The notes under the pieces: model-generated
What the model was told of the DNA's origin: nothing
What the model saw: only the letters and a program-made list of their open reading frames with translations
The model's database searches: none
Program-made: the position numbers and the translations under genes
Assembly (NCBI RefSeq): GCF_900149705.1
Contig: NZ_LT703001.1
Location: 1,302,001-1,366,000, forward strand
From: Sphingorhabdus sp. Alg231-15
GTDB lineage: Bacteria > Pseudomonadota > Alphaproteobacteria > Sphingomonadales > Sphingomonadaceae
DNA: 64,000 nucleotides
Reading direction: 5' to 3'
Shown here: positions 38,689-49,400 of the stretch, in pieces
How the letters are laid out: each line of letters begins with the position of its first letter
How positions within the stretch are numbered: position 1 is the stretch's first letter

Positions 38689-40742
38689 TGACCGAGGCAG
38701 TTCGCCATACCGACCCGGCATCATCAAGCCGCGACGTCAAGGCGGAAGCCCGCGGAGTTTTGCAATCGCTGCGTCGTCTGTTCGATCAACTGGGTCCGAT
38801 CCGGCTCAGTTCTACGATCTTGTTCCTGATCCTCGCCCTGATGATGGCGCGGTTCAGCTGGACGACTCCATTGATCCAGGATGCCGAGCGCGCGCTATAC
38901 GACATGCGCGCTTCGGTCTTTGCACCCCAGGTTGAGAAAGAAGACCGGGTCGTGATGATCGTATACAACGAAGATACGTTGAAGCTGACCGGCCAGCGCT
39001 CGCCGGTTGATCGAACAATTCTGGCACAGGCACTGGAAACTATCGATGCGGCCGGTGCAAAGTCGATTGGCATCGATATTCTGTTCACCATGCCGCAAGA
39101 CGATGACGCACTGTTGCTTTCAACCTTCAAGCAGCTGCAGACGCCGACTTACCTGGCCTATGCGGACCCCAAATATAATCCCGAAATCGCTTTCGCCGAA
39201 CATGAATTTCTCAAAGATTTTCTCAGCGAAGCCGAAGGGCCCAATCTGAAACCAACCAGCATCCGGCTGAATACCGACAGCGATGGTGTTCAGCGCCGCT
39301 GGACACCGGAACAAGATGGCGCACCGCCGTTTATGGCAATGGCACTGACCAAACCCAATCCCAGATTTTCGGCCAATGATGGAACCATCCGTTACCTGGT
39401 ACCAGCCAACGCCGATATGCCTGTTTTTGACAAGTTTCCGATCGAAAGCTTTGCCGATCCGGCAACTGCGGAAATGCTACAATCGTTTATCCAGGATAAA
39501 TATGTCTTGATTGGCGGCGATTTTATCGACCGCGATCGGTTTGAAACACCGATTGGGGCAATCAGTGATCTGGAAGGCACTGATGGCAAGATGATTGGTC
39601 TGGAAGTCCACGCCCATATGCTAGCGCAGCTGTTGAACGATGATATGCCGGCACCGATCCCAGGATGGATCTTGTGGACAGCGGCCCTGATTGTCGCGAT
39701 ATGTGGTGGGCTTTCTGCGCTCATCATGGGCAATGCGGTCAAAGTCGCTGGCATCTTGATTGGCCAGTTCGCATTTTTTCTCGTCTTCCCGTTTTTTCTA
39801 CAGAATATTGGTGCTGATACACTCACATTGCCCGCGTTCGGATGGGCTCTGGGTTGGCTCTTTGGATATGCTTCGGTCGGTTCAGCAGCACGAACTATCA
39901 ATTCCAAGCAGCGTGCTTTCGCTCAAGGGGCACTGGGCAAATATCTGCCCCAGTCAATCGCCGGCGAGATTTTACGCGATCCGGAAAAACTTTCGCTACA
40001 CGGGGAGAAACGGAAAATTTTCGCGGTCTTCACCGACCTGGAAGGTTTTACCAAGCTGAGCCATGCAATCGAACCGGAAATGGTTGCGACGTTGCTTAAT
40101 GACTATCTCGACCGACTGAGCGAAGTCGCGCTGGAATATGGCGGGACCATAGATAAATTTGTCGGCGATGCGCTGGTAACGTTCTGGGGTGCCCCTATCG
40201 CTTATGCCGATGATGGCGAACGCGCCGCCAAAGCCGCCTATGCACTTTATCAAGCGGGCGAGGACTTCCGCAAAAATGTCCCTGAAGGCGTGCCGCCCAT
40301 TGGCCGCACCCGGGTCGGCATGCACTATGGCGACGCAATCGTCGGCAATTTCGGCGGTGAGGGGCGTATTCAATATACCGCATTGGGTGATGCCATGAAC
40401 ACTGCAGCGCGCCTGGAAGCGGCCAACAAGGCGCTGGAAACCAAAGTTCTGATAAGCCGGGAAGCGATGGAACGTACTGGCCTCGACTGGTGTCGGCCTA
40501 TGGGTAAGATTACGCTGCGGGGCCGTTCAACGCCGGTGGAAGTCTTTGAACCTGTACCCGACTGGGAACAAAAAGACCGTGAAGCAGTGACCGCTATCAT
40601 AGCGGCCCATCAAAATGGTGATACTGATTATGTTCAGGCACTTAGTGCCATGATGAAGCAATATAGCGAAGATCTTGGTCTTGGTAATTTGCTGAAACGA
40701 CTGGAAAAAACAAAGAATGGAGAAAGCTATGCACTCGGTTGA
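38688..40742 (+). CDS. CHASE2-domain class III adenylate cyclase
   Basis: A 684-residue membrane signalling protein. One helix near residues 38-58, an extracytoplasmic CHASE2 sensor to about residue 315, three helices at about 322-410, then the cyclase domain. Metal aspartates are Asp450 (FTDLEGFT) and Asp494 (FVGDALVTFWG). Lys490 and Asp568 sit at the base-selecting positions and favour ATP over GTP, and Asn571/Arg575 in the NTAARLE string complete the catalytic set. All residues for activity are present. Signals sensed by CHASE2 are unknown. Confidence 0.92.
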   Translation: MTEAVRHTDPASSSRDVKAEARGVLQSLRRLFDQLGPIRLSSTILFLILALMMARFSWTTPLIQDAERALYDMRASVFAPQVEKEDRVVMIVYNEDTLKLTGQRSPVDRTILAQALETIDAAGAKSIGIDILFTMPQDDDALLLSTFKQLQTPTYLAYADPKYNPEIAFAEHEFLKDFLSEAEGPNLKPTSIRLNTDSDGVQRRWTPEQDGAPPFMAMALTKPNPRFSANDGTIRYLVPANADMPVFDKFPIESFADPATAEMLQSFIQDKYVLIGGDFIDRDRFETPIGAISDLEGTDGKMIGLEVHAHMLAQLLNDDMPAPIPGWILWTAALIVAICGGLSALIMGNAVKVAGILIGQFAFFLVFPFFLQNIGADTLTLPAFGWALGWLFGYASVGSAARTINSKQRAFAQGALGKYLPQSIAGEILRDPEKLSLHGEKRKIFAVFTDLEGFTKLSHAIEPEMVATLLNDYLDRLSEVALEYGGTIDKFVGDALVTFWGAPIAYADDGERAAKAAYALYQAGEDFRKNVPEGVPPIGRTRVGMHYGDAIVGNFGGEGRIQYTALGDAMNTAARLEAANKALETKVLISREAMERTGLDWCRPMGKITLRGRSTPVEVFEPVPDWEQKDREAVTAIIAAHQNGDTDYVQALSAMMKQYSEDLGLGNLLKRLEKTKNGESYALG

Positions 40743-41532
40743 AGGTAAAACCGCTAAATCTGGCAAGCTGGCACGTAACTTAGGCAAGGCGGCATTGGGC
40801 GCGCTTTTGCTGGTCGGTGTGAGTGGAGCCGCCGTCGCACAAAATATGGTTGTCAGGTCCACAGGACCCTCTGCCAAATCCTATCCCGCTGGTAAAAAAC
40901 TGGCGAACAACGCCAAACTGACGCTGAAAAAGCTGGATAGCGTGACGATCCTTGGCAAAGGCGGCACACGGGTCCTGAAAGGACCAGGCACGTTCTCACT
41001 TAACAGAGGCACTGCGGCACGTTCAAACAGTTCGGTACGGCTGGCCAGCTTTATCAACAATCGCGGAAGCAGCCGGGCGCGGACGGGGGCCGTTCGTAGT
41101 GCTGGTGCCGGATCCACGAATGTTGCACCCAAAAATCCGAACCTGTGGTTTCTCGACGTGACCAAGGGTGGGAAATTCTGTGTTGCTGATGCCAATGCCT
41201 TGGTCCTGTGGCGTCCCGATTATACCGGTTCTGCCAAGGCGAGTATTGTACAGCCCGCCAATGGCACTGTCACCGAAGTCGCATGGCGTAAGGGTAATCC
41301 GCTGAAAAGCTGGCCAAAGGCTGAAGCGCCATTGACCAATGGCGCAAAATATCAGGTCATTGGTTCCAATGTTGAGAAGTCTGTCGAAGTCAATTTCGTG
41401 ATGCTGAACGAAGCGCCACAAAATCTGGATGATGCGGCAGCGGCATTGATTGCCAATGGCTGTCAGAGCCAGCTCGATCTGCTGGTTGATACACTGGATA
41501 CGGGATCAACAACGGATCAAGATCAGGGTTAA
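40729..41532 (+). CDS. Small exported protein of the TPS operon, unknown family
   Basis: A protein of 267 residues. The ATG at 40729 was chosen because GGAGAAAG precedes it; it overlaps the end of the cyclase gene by 14 bp. A signal peptide ends near GAAVAQN. The segment ILGKGGTRVLKGPGTFSL recalls small beta domains of the FecR/SH3-like kind, followed by a basic, Ser/Arg-rich linker and a second beta-rich part with LWFLDVTKGGKFC. No function can be assigned; its place between the cyclase and tpsB suggests an envelope partner of the system. Confidence 0.75.
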   Translation: MHSVEGKTAKSGKLARNLGKAALGALLLVGVSGAAVAQNMVVRSTGPSAKSYPAGKKLANNAKLTLKKLDSVTILGKGGTRVLKGPGTFSLNRGTAARSNSSVRLASFINNRGSSRARTGAVRSAGAGSTNVAPKNPNLWFLDVTKGGKFCVADANALVLWRPDYTGSAKASIVQPANGTVTEVAWRKGNPLKSWPKAEAPLTNGAKYQVIGSNVEKSVEVNFVMLNEAPQNLDDAAAALIANGCQSQLDLLVDTLDTGSTTDQDQG

Positions 41533-41638
41533 GTATAGGGTATATTTCAGGCCTCGAGGTGAGGGTCAGGGCGTGAAATGAATAATACAATATCTCCAAG
41601 GTGGGTCGCGCAGGAAATATTGAACAACGGGGAAAAAC

Positions 41639-43429
41639 ATGTTGCGAGCGCGCGCTGCAAAGAAACTGGCATTTTTAGTATCGATTCCGGCAATTCTGTC
41701 GTCCCATGGCGTTGCCTGGGGCCAATCGTCGGTTGCTGCACCGACCAGAGAAGAAATTCAGCGCGGTCTACTGGGTGAAGCCGAAAAAGGTCAAGCACAG
41801 CCGCTGACCGTTGAAGGCGGTGTGGAGCGGTCTGCTTGTCCGCTTGCCAATCCGGAATTTGCCGATGTCAAATTCACTCTGCAATCCGTCGATTTCAGCG
41901 GTCTTGGAGTGGTCGACGGATCGATATTGCAATCGGCCTATACGGGCTATATCGGACAAGAAGTGCCGGTCGCCGTGGTTTGCGAAATCCGGGACCGGGC
42001 GGCGACAATATTGCGCGGTGCGGGCTATCTGGCCGCTGTACAGGTTCCTCCCCAGACTATTGAGGGTGGCAACGTCAAATTTGATGTTCTGCTTGCCCGT
42101 ATGACATCGGTGCAGGTGCGCGGTGACGCAGGGTCATCGGAAAAATTGCTGAAGCAATATATCGACCGGCTGACCAACGAACCTGTTTTCAATATTGATG
42201 TGGCGGAACGCTATCTGTTGCTCGCGCGCGATATTCCGGGACTGGATGTGCGTCTGTCCCTGCGGCCGGTTTCATCAGCAGCTGAAGGCAAAGCGGGTGA
42301 TGTCATTGGCGAATTTAACGTCGTGCGAACACCGGTCTATGTCGATACCAATATCCAGAATTTTGGATCCAAACAGGTCGGCCGCTTCGGTGGTCTTCTG
42401 CGCGCACGTTTTAATGGGATTACCGGCCTGGGTGACGAAACCACAATCAGTGCTTTCTCAACCGCCGATCTCAGCGAGCAACAGGTGCTGCAATTGGGTC
42501 ACGAATTTCGTGTCGGCGGCGAAGGTCTGCGTTTTGGCGGTAACTTTACCTACGCTTGGACCGATCCCGAGCTCGCTAGCAATTTTGATATTGAATCGGA
42601 AACGCTGGTTGCAGGAATTTACGGCACCTATCCGTTCATCCGCAAACAATCGCACAATCTTTTTGGCACCGTCGGTTTCGAATATATTGATCAGAAAACC
42701 GAGGTTTTCGGCATAAGAACCAACGAGGATGACCTTAGCATCGCCTATGCCCGGATGGACTTTAACGCCATCGAACCAGGGAGCATTTCCGGCCGCGGCG
42801 GCTATTCTGCCTTTGAACCGAAATGGGGCATGGCCGGGTCGCTGGAAGTGCGCCAGGGCCTTGGCATATTGGGCGCTAGCGAAGGATGCGGACCAGCCTT
42901 TGTGCGGTGCATTGGTCAAACGGTGATTCCAACGCGGGCTGACGGTGATCCGACGGCATTTGTGATACGCGGCCAGGCAAAGCTCGATTACCGCCCTACC
43001 CCGCTGCTGGCTTTCACGTTGAAACCGCGATTCCAATATTCACCCGATGCGCTGTTTTCTTACGAAGAGATTTCTGGCGGTAACTACACAACCGGTCGCG
43101 GCTACGATCCTGGCACGATTATCGGCGACAGCGGATACGGCCTACAGACGGAAGTCAGCTACGGCTCACTTATCCCTGATTCTCCCGATGGTATTGCCTG
43201 GCAGCCCTATGTCTATTTCGATCTGATGGGTGTCTGGAACAAGAATTTTCCCGGCGATCCACAGAAAATTTATTCCGCTGGCGGCGGCATACGCGCCACG
43301 ATTGGCCGGCAGGCCAGTCTGGATGTGATGGCCGTGGTGCCGCTTAAACGCGGACCTTTCCAGACCCGGCGAGACAGTGCGCGGGCATTGATGACCCTGA
43401 CGGTGCAACTCGCACCATGGTCACGATAG
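41639..43429 (+). CDS. TpsB two-partner secretion transporter (ShlB/FhaC/HecB family)
   Basis: A 596-residue outer-membrane protein. A signal peptide at the start (ending near HGVAWGQ), POTRA-type periplasmic domains over about residues 75-215 (VDFSGLGVVDGSILQSAY, DRAATILRGAGYLAAVQVP), then a 16-strand type barrel. GRGYDPGTIIGDSGYG matches the loop 6 VRGY-type motif needed for secretion by FhaC. It should export the TpsA encoded 16 bp downstream. Confidence 0.9.
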   Translation: MLRARAAKKLAFLVSIPAILSSHGVAWGQSSVAAPTREEIQRGLLGEAEKGQAQPLTVEGGVERSACPLANPEFADVKFTLQSVDFSGLGVVDGSILQSAYTGYIGQEVPVAVVCEIRDRAATILRGAGYLAAVQVPPQTIEGGNVKFDVLLARMTSVQVRGDAGSSEKLLKQYIDRLTNEPVFNIDVAERYLLLARDIPGLDVRLSLRPVSSAAEGKAGDVIGEFNVVRTPVYVDTNIQNFGSKQVGRFGGLLRARFNGITGLGDETTISAFSTADLSEQQVLQLGHEFRVGGEGLRFGGNFTYAWTDPELASNFDIESETLVAGIYGTYPFIRKQSHNLFGTVGFEYIDQKTEVFGIRTNEDDLSIAYARMDFNAIEPGSISGRGGYSAFEPKWGMAGSLEVRQGLGILGASEGCGPAFVRCIGQTVIPTRADGDPTAFVIRGQAKLDYRPTPLLAFTLKPRFQYSPDALFSYEEISGGNYTTGRGYDPGTIIGDSGYGLQTEVSYGSLIPDSPDGIAWQPYVYFDLMGVWNKNFPGDPQKIYSAGGGIRATIGRQASLDVMAVVPLKRGPFQTRRDSARALMTLTVQLAPWSR

Positions 43430-43445
43430 ATAATAAAGGCGGCGG

Positions 43446-46400
43446 ATGATGACCAGAGGCAAGATGATGACAGAGACAGACAAAAACAGAGTGATTAAAG
43501 GCAAGACCGTGACCGATGGAAAGACGCGATCGGTTCGATCTTCGTCGCTCAACAAACTGAAATTGCTTGCCAGCGGATCGATCACTGCTGCGGCGATGAT
43601 GTTAGCGCTGGCTCCGCAAAATGCGTTGGCTCAAGCGGCACCTTCGCCCAGTGGTCATGCCGTCAATGCCGACCCTCAACTGACTGGTGGTAACTTTACT
43701 CTTGGTACTGGTAATTTCACTCCCGGTCCCACAAGCGACACCGTGACCATTACCAGCGATCAGGTCATTATCGACTGGAATCTTTTCGACCAGTCAGGCG
43801 GCGGAACGATTAATTTCCTGCCACGCGACAATGGTTTGCTTTTTACCCGTGACGGAGGGGCGAATTATACTGTTCTCAATCGTATTGTTCCAACGATTCA
43901 GACCCGTGCAATCAGTCTCGACGGGAATATTGCTAGCATCAGCGGCGGCACGATTGCCGGTGATATTTGGTTTTACAGTCCCGGCGGAATCCTTGTCGGT
44001 GAAGGCGCCAATATCAATGTCGGATCGTTGGCGCTTACCACCAATGCCATAGACGCAACCGGCGGCCTGTTCGGACCGAATGGAGAGATTCGTTTTCGGG
44101 GATCAGTAAACAGCACATCAGCTATTTCAATTGCCAGCGGCGCGCAGATAAATGCCCTTGCGGAAGGCAGCTATATAGCAATGGTAGCGCCGCGAGTTAA
44201 TCAGGCAGGTACCGTAAACGTCAATGGTTCGGTAGCCTATGTCGCGGCCGAACAAGCTGATCTCACGATCGACTCTGGATTGTTTGATATAAGTCTGTTG
44301 GTTGGTACCACTGACACCGTTGGGGTTTCGCATACTGGTACGACCACTGGTCCCGTGCGCAATCCTGATCCAGCATTTCGCGGAAACAAAGACAATCAGG
44401 CCATATACTTTGCAGCCTTGCCAAAAAACCAGGCAATGACGATGCTGTTGCAAGGCAGCGTTGGTTACACTCCAGCCGCTTCGGCCATGCAGGCCGATGG
44501 TAAAATCATCCTCAGTGCAGGCGGCGATATTGATTCTACAGGTCGCAGCTTTTCCGAAAATTTCACGGTTACAATCGATCAAGAAGTAGACCCCGCGCTA
44601 AATGGCAGCATCAACCTCAGCAGCCTAGATTTTAGCAATGACATTGAAGCTTTTGCCAACAACAATATCGTTATCCAAGATCTGCTTGGTGCGCCCGTTA
44701 CCGGAGCGCAGGGTATTAACCCGCTCGACCTTACATTCACAGCAGGCGATGCTATTCGTCTGGAAGCTGGCGGGGATGACGGCGTCATCGACATTGACGG
44801 TGATATTACATTCAATGCAGTCACTGGCGCTCAAATCATCGCCCGCGAAACGTCCTCAATTACCGTTGGCGGCAGTCTTACCGTTAATGCATTTTCTGAA
44901 TCCCAAGGCGGAGCGGTTGACATTCTCGCCAGTGGGGGTGGCACAAGAATAGCGGGTTCGGGGGACATTGTTATTGGCGATGAATTTGTTGTCAATGCCA
45001 GTGTAGCCGGTCGCCGCAGCCGCGGTTCACCGGTTGAGCAAGGCGAAGATACATTGGGTGGCACGATCAACCTCGACATTTTAGCGGGTGGGCTGCTCGA
45101 TATGAACGGCGGTGCAAATCCCAGGGGCTCTGAATTCGATGTGTCAGCAGCGCCGAATATGGGCACCGTGACTGCCGGTGAGTCAACCGGCGGAACCATC
45201 AATGTCAATGTTACGGGCACGGGCAGCACGCTTACTAACGGCGGTGGTGCTGGCTTACAATTTATAGCAAATGGCGATCCCGGCAATAATTCCAGTGGGA
45301 CAGCCACAGGCGGGACCAATAGCGGAGGCACGATTAATCTCAATGTAACCGATGGAATCATCAATTCCGGCCCGACTTCATTTCGAGCCGGAGCGCGTGG
45401 TACCAGAAACTCAACGGATAATGTTACAGCATCGGAAAACGGAGCGAATGCTGGAGATATCACTGCCAATTTCACTAATGCCACGGTCAACCTTACCGGC
45501 ACCCTCACCTTTGAAAATGGGGCCGAAGCAGATATTGGTTTTAACGCTGCTGGCGAGGAAATAGCTGGACCGGCAGAATCGGGCGACCTCACCGTTACGT
45601 TCGATAATACCGCACTAACTGGCACCAACTTGTCATTATCTTCAGAGTTCGAAGGCAGTGGGACTGCTGGTGAGCTGTCGCTTGACGTCATCAACGGATC
45701 AGATTTATCGCTTACCGGTCAATTAGAATTGGCGGCGCGAGGCGATGCGAGCACCGCTGGCACAGCGTCCAGCAGCGGCAATGTTAACCTGCTCGTTGAT
45801 AATTCATCTGTAGATTCGTCCAGTTTCAGGTTTTCGTCATTTCGCACAACAAGAGCTTCCGCAGATGCTGTTTCCGATGGCACAACCGGAACGATCGATA
45901 TTACCGTGCAAAATAGCGCAAGCTTGACGGGAAGTCAGTTTGTTGCAACCGCAGGTGCGCTCTCGCGTACGCAAGGCGGTACCGGAACTGCCGGCGATAT
46001 TTTAATCACTATTGATAATGGGACAATCGCTCTTGTCGATGGGCCCTTTAGCGCGCCTTCTATACAAGTGGTCGCCAGCGGCACGGGGCGCGGCAATGCC
46101 AATGATGGTTTTGCGGCTGAACGTGGATTGGGTGTTGGCGGAAACATAACTCTAGACCTTGTAAATGGCGGTATCTTTTCAGCCGAAACCTTCTTTAGCA
46201 GCGCAAATGGATCGATAAACGACTTTAGTGAAGTCCCGATTCCTGTCCGAGGACAAGGCGGCAATGGTGTTGGAGGCAATGTCGTCTTCAATCTGATTGA
46301 CGGAAATTTTTCTGCCAATGACGTATTCGTTTCTGCCGGAGGTATTGCCTCCTTCGGTGGTGACTCACAGCCATTTGGTTTTCCTCAAACACCGGGTGTT

Positions 46401-49400
46401 GTTGGAGACGGCGGCGACGGACAGGGTGGCGATGTTGTGTTCAATCTGAACGGTGCCAACGTGACGGTCAACAATCTCACGGTTTCTGCCAATGGCATCG
46501 GTGGAGACGGCGGTAACGCCCGTGATATCGATGGTGTGAACGCTGGCAATGCTGGATCCGGCATCGGCGGCAATGCGACATTTAATGCCAATGCAGGCAG
46601 CCTCACAGTCACCAACGATTTGAATGTCACGGCTGGCGGTTTTGGCGGCCGGGGCGGCGTAGGTAGCGGTGTCGATGCCGGACGTGGCGGCGATTCCGTA
46701 GGCGGGACCGCAACCTTCAATCTTGATGGTACTGCAACGATCTCCGCTGAACTTGCGTCAATTTCTGCAAGCACAGATGGTGGGCGTGGTGGCGATGCGT
46801 TGATTGGAACACCGTCACCATCTGCGCGCGCCGGTGATGGCGGTAACGCGATAGCTGGTACCGCAGTTTTCAATAATAATAGCGGTGATGTAACTTTCAC
46901 CACCACCGAAGTTACAGCGATCGGAACCGGCGGTGATGCGGGCAACGACCCTGACGAGCCGACCCGCTATGGTGCTTATGGCAGCCCAATTCCTCCCGTC
47001 GGCTTTACCGGGCAGACATCGGGCAATGGCGGCAGCGGCACGGGTGGTACCGCGACGCTTAATCTGGGACAGGATGATCCAGTTTCTCGGATTTACAGGG
47101 TCGACACCAGCGGCATCGGCGCCAAAGGCGGTGAAGGCCTTAGCGGCGGAAATGCAGGCGCGGGCAACGGCGGTACCGCGGTTCTCAACATAACCGATTC
47201 AACTGTGTTGCTCGATAGTCCGGTGGTGACTGCAACCGGTGTCGGAGGCGCGGGCGGTCTTGCCCGTGCAATTAGCGGCGACGGCGGCAACGGCGGCGAT
47301 GCTACGGGCGGTGTTGCGCGGCTCGAAATCGTTGGTGCGGGAGCAGCTTTAACCAATATAGGCGACCCACTGCTTACCACTGCCGATGCCTTTGGCGGCG
47401 CCGGTGCAGGCGGCTTCACAGATTTCAGCAATGATGGTGGCGATGGCGGCGATGGCGGTTCAGCCACTGGCGGCACTCTTGAAATAGCGGTGCGCGATGG
47501 GGCGAGTTTCGCGCTAAGCGGTGCCGGATCGTTTACCCTCTCCAGCACTGGTACAGCCGGTCAAGGCGGCGAAGGCGGTTACAGCTATGGAAATATCGCC
47601 GGCGATGGCGGTGATGGCGGTGACAGCCAAGGCGGCACCGCCCGTCTCCTTGCACAAGGCGGCACGATTACGGGCGATAACGTCACGGTTACCACCACTG
47701 GTCAAGGCGGTGACGCCGGACCCGGCGGTTTTACTTTTAACGGCACATTGGGAACCTCTGGTCTGGGCGGCATCGGTACCGGCGGTAATGCCATATTGGA
47801 GGTACAGGAAGGCAGCCCGGGCATCCTCAACCTATCCGGCAATGTGGATCTGTTCGCCAACGGCTTCAACGCGGGTGATGGATCCATGCCGTCTGGTTTC
47901 GGCGGCCGTATCGATATTATCGATAGCTCTACCGATCCAGCCGGTTTGATCAGTCTTGGCTCCCTCAACGCTGAAGCGCTGGCCATTGCGTCTCCGGGTA
48001 GCGGCTTCTTCATGTCCGGCAATAGCGGAGCGATAACGATATTGGGCGATCTAAGCGTCAATGTTGCTGGCAATATAGAATATACTTTTGATGGCACAGG
48101 CCAATTGACGGTTGGCGGAATCGCTGATCTGCGCTCCACATCAGGGTCGATTCTTGTTGATCATACCAACAATGCAGCTGGAACAATCTCCATCGACGTA
48201 GTCTCTGATTTTGATGCTGATGCAGCGTTCGATTTTAACAGCATGGCAGGGACAATCATTCAGTCGGGATCTCAAATCAGTGTAAATGCCGGCGCGAATA
48301 TTTTCGCAAATGATCTGCGCGCTGAAAGCATTATCGACTTGACGGCGGGACAGAATGCAACGCTGAACAACGGCGCCGTGACCGGCCCTCCCGTTACATC
48401 GCCTGTGGGTGCAGGTTCGATTGTTAACTCTGGCATTGCCATTGAAGCAGGACTCGACTCTACACCAAGTCCGACCCCGGTTTATGATCCAAGCTTCGAT
48501 GCTACCATAACCGGCAACGTGACTTCTACAGGCGGTATTCTGGTAGTCGCGGGTGGTAATGCAGTCTTCCAGACCGGCAGCACTACTGTGTCTGACAATG
48601 GCATCTCGGTTATCACTGGTGATGATATTATTATCCAGACAGGCGCGCGCGTCGAAGCAGCCGCCGATCCAGTGGATTCGCCAATTTTTGGCACACCGTT
48701 CGAAAGCCCAAATAATTTGATATTGCAGGCTGGCGGAATGGCACTTGATTTAATTTCAACACCTCTCACGCCCATCGCATCCATCGTGGCAGCAGGTACG
48801 ATTGACGCGAATGAGTTTGCCGTAATTATGACCGCCGATGCCATGGATGGCCTTGGCGGAACCATCGCTGCCAGCTCCATCAGCGCTGATATCAATAATG
48901 CGCCATCCAATGCCGTAATCGCTGCGGTTGGCCAGTCGGACGATAACGGATTGCTTAGTGCCAGTTGTGTCGAGGGCAATCTCTGCCTTGGTGCGTTGGA
49001 TGCGGATAATATCGTGGCCATAGGTCAGGCAGGCGTACCGGTTCAGGCGATAATCGAAAATGGCGATGTCATCGCTAGCCAGATATTCGTTTCGACCAGA
49101 CGCGACATTGTGATGGGCGTCGATGGTGTCGCATCACGCTTTATAGCCAGCGATGAGATATTCATAAACAGTACCGAAGGTAATATCGACCTGCGTAGTG
49201 CCGAGTTGACCAGCGGTCTATTGGGTATCGATGCCGCCGGTAGCCTATTGGGTTCCGGATCGCTCAACAGTGGCGCGGACATAGGCATTACGGTTGGAGA
49301 TAGCATTAGCGCAGCTGCGATCAACGCCGGAGGTGAACTCACCACCGTCGAAGAGCGAGGTGATTTGCCTGAAGGCTTCTATTCGGTACCTGGCAGCATG

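Noticed and set aside
41578-41778. A 66-codon frame across the tpsB start
   Set aside because: It overlaps the tpsB signal region in another frame, without a ribosome site or recognisable features.
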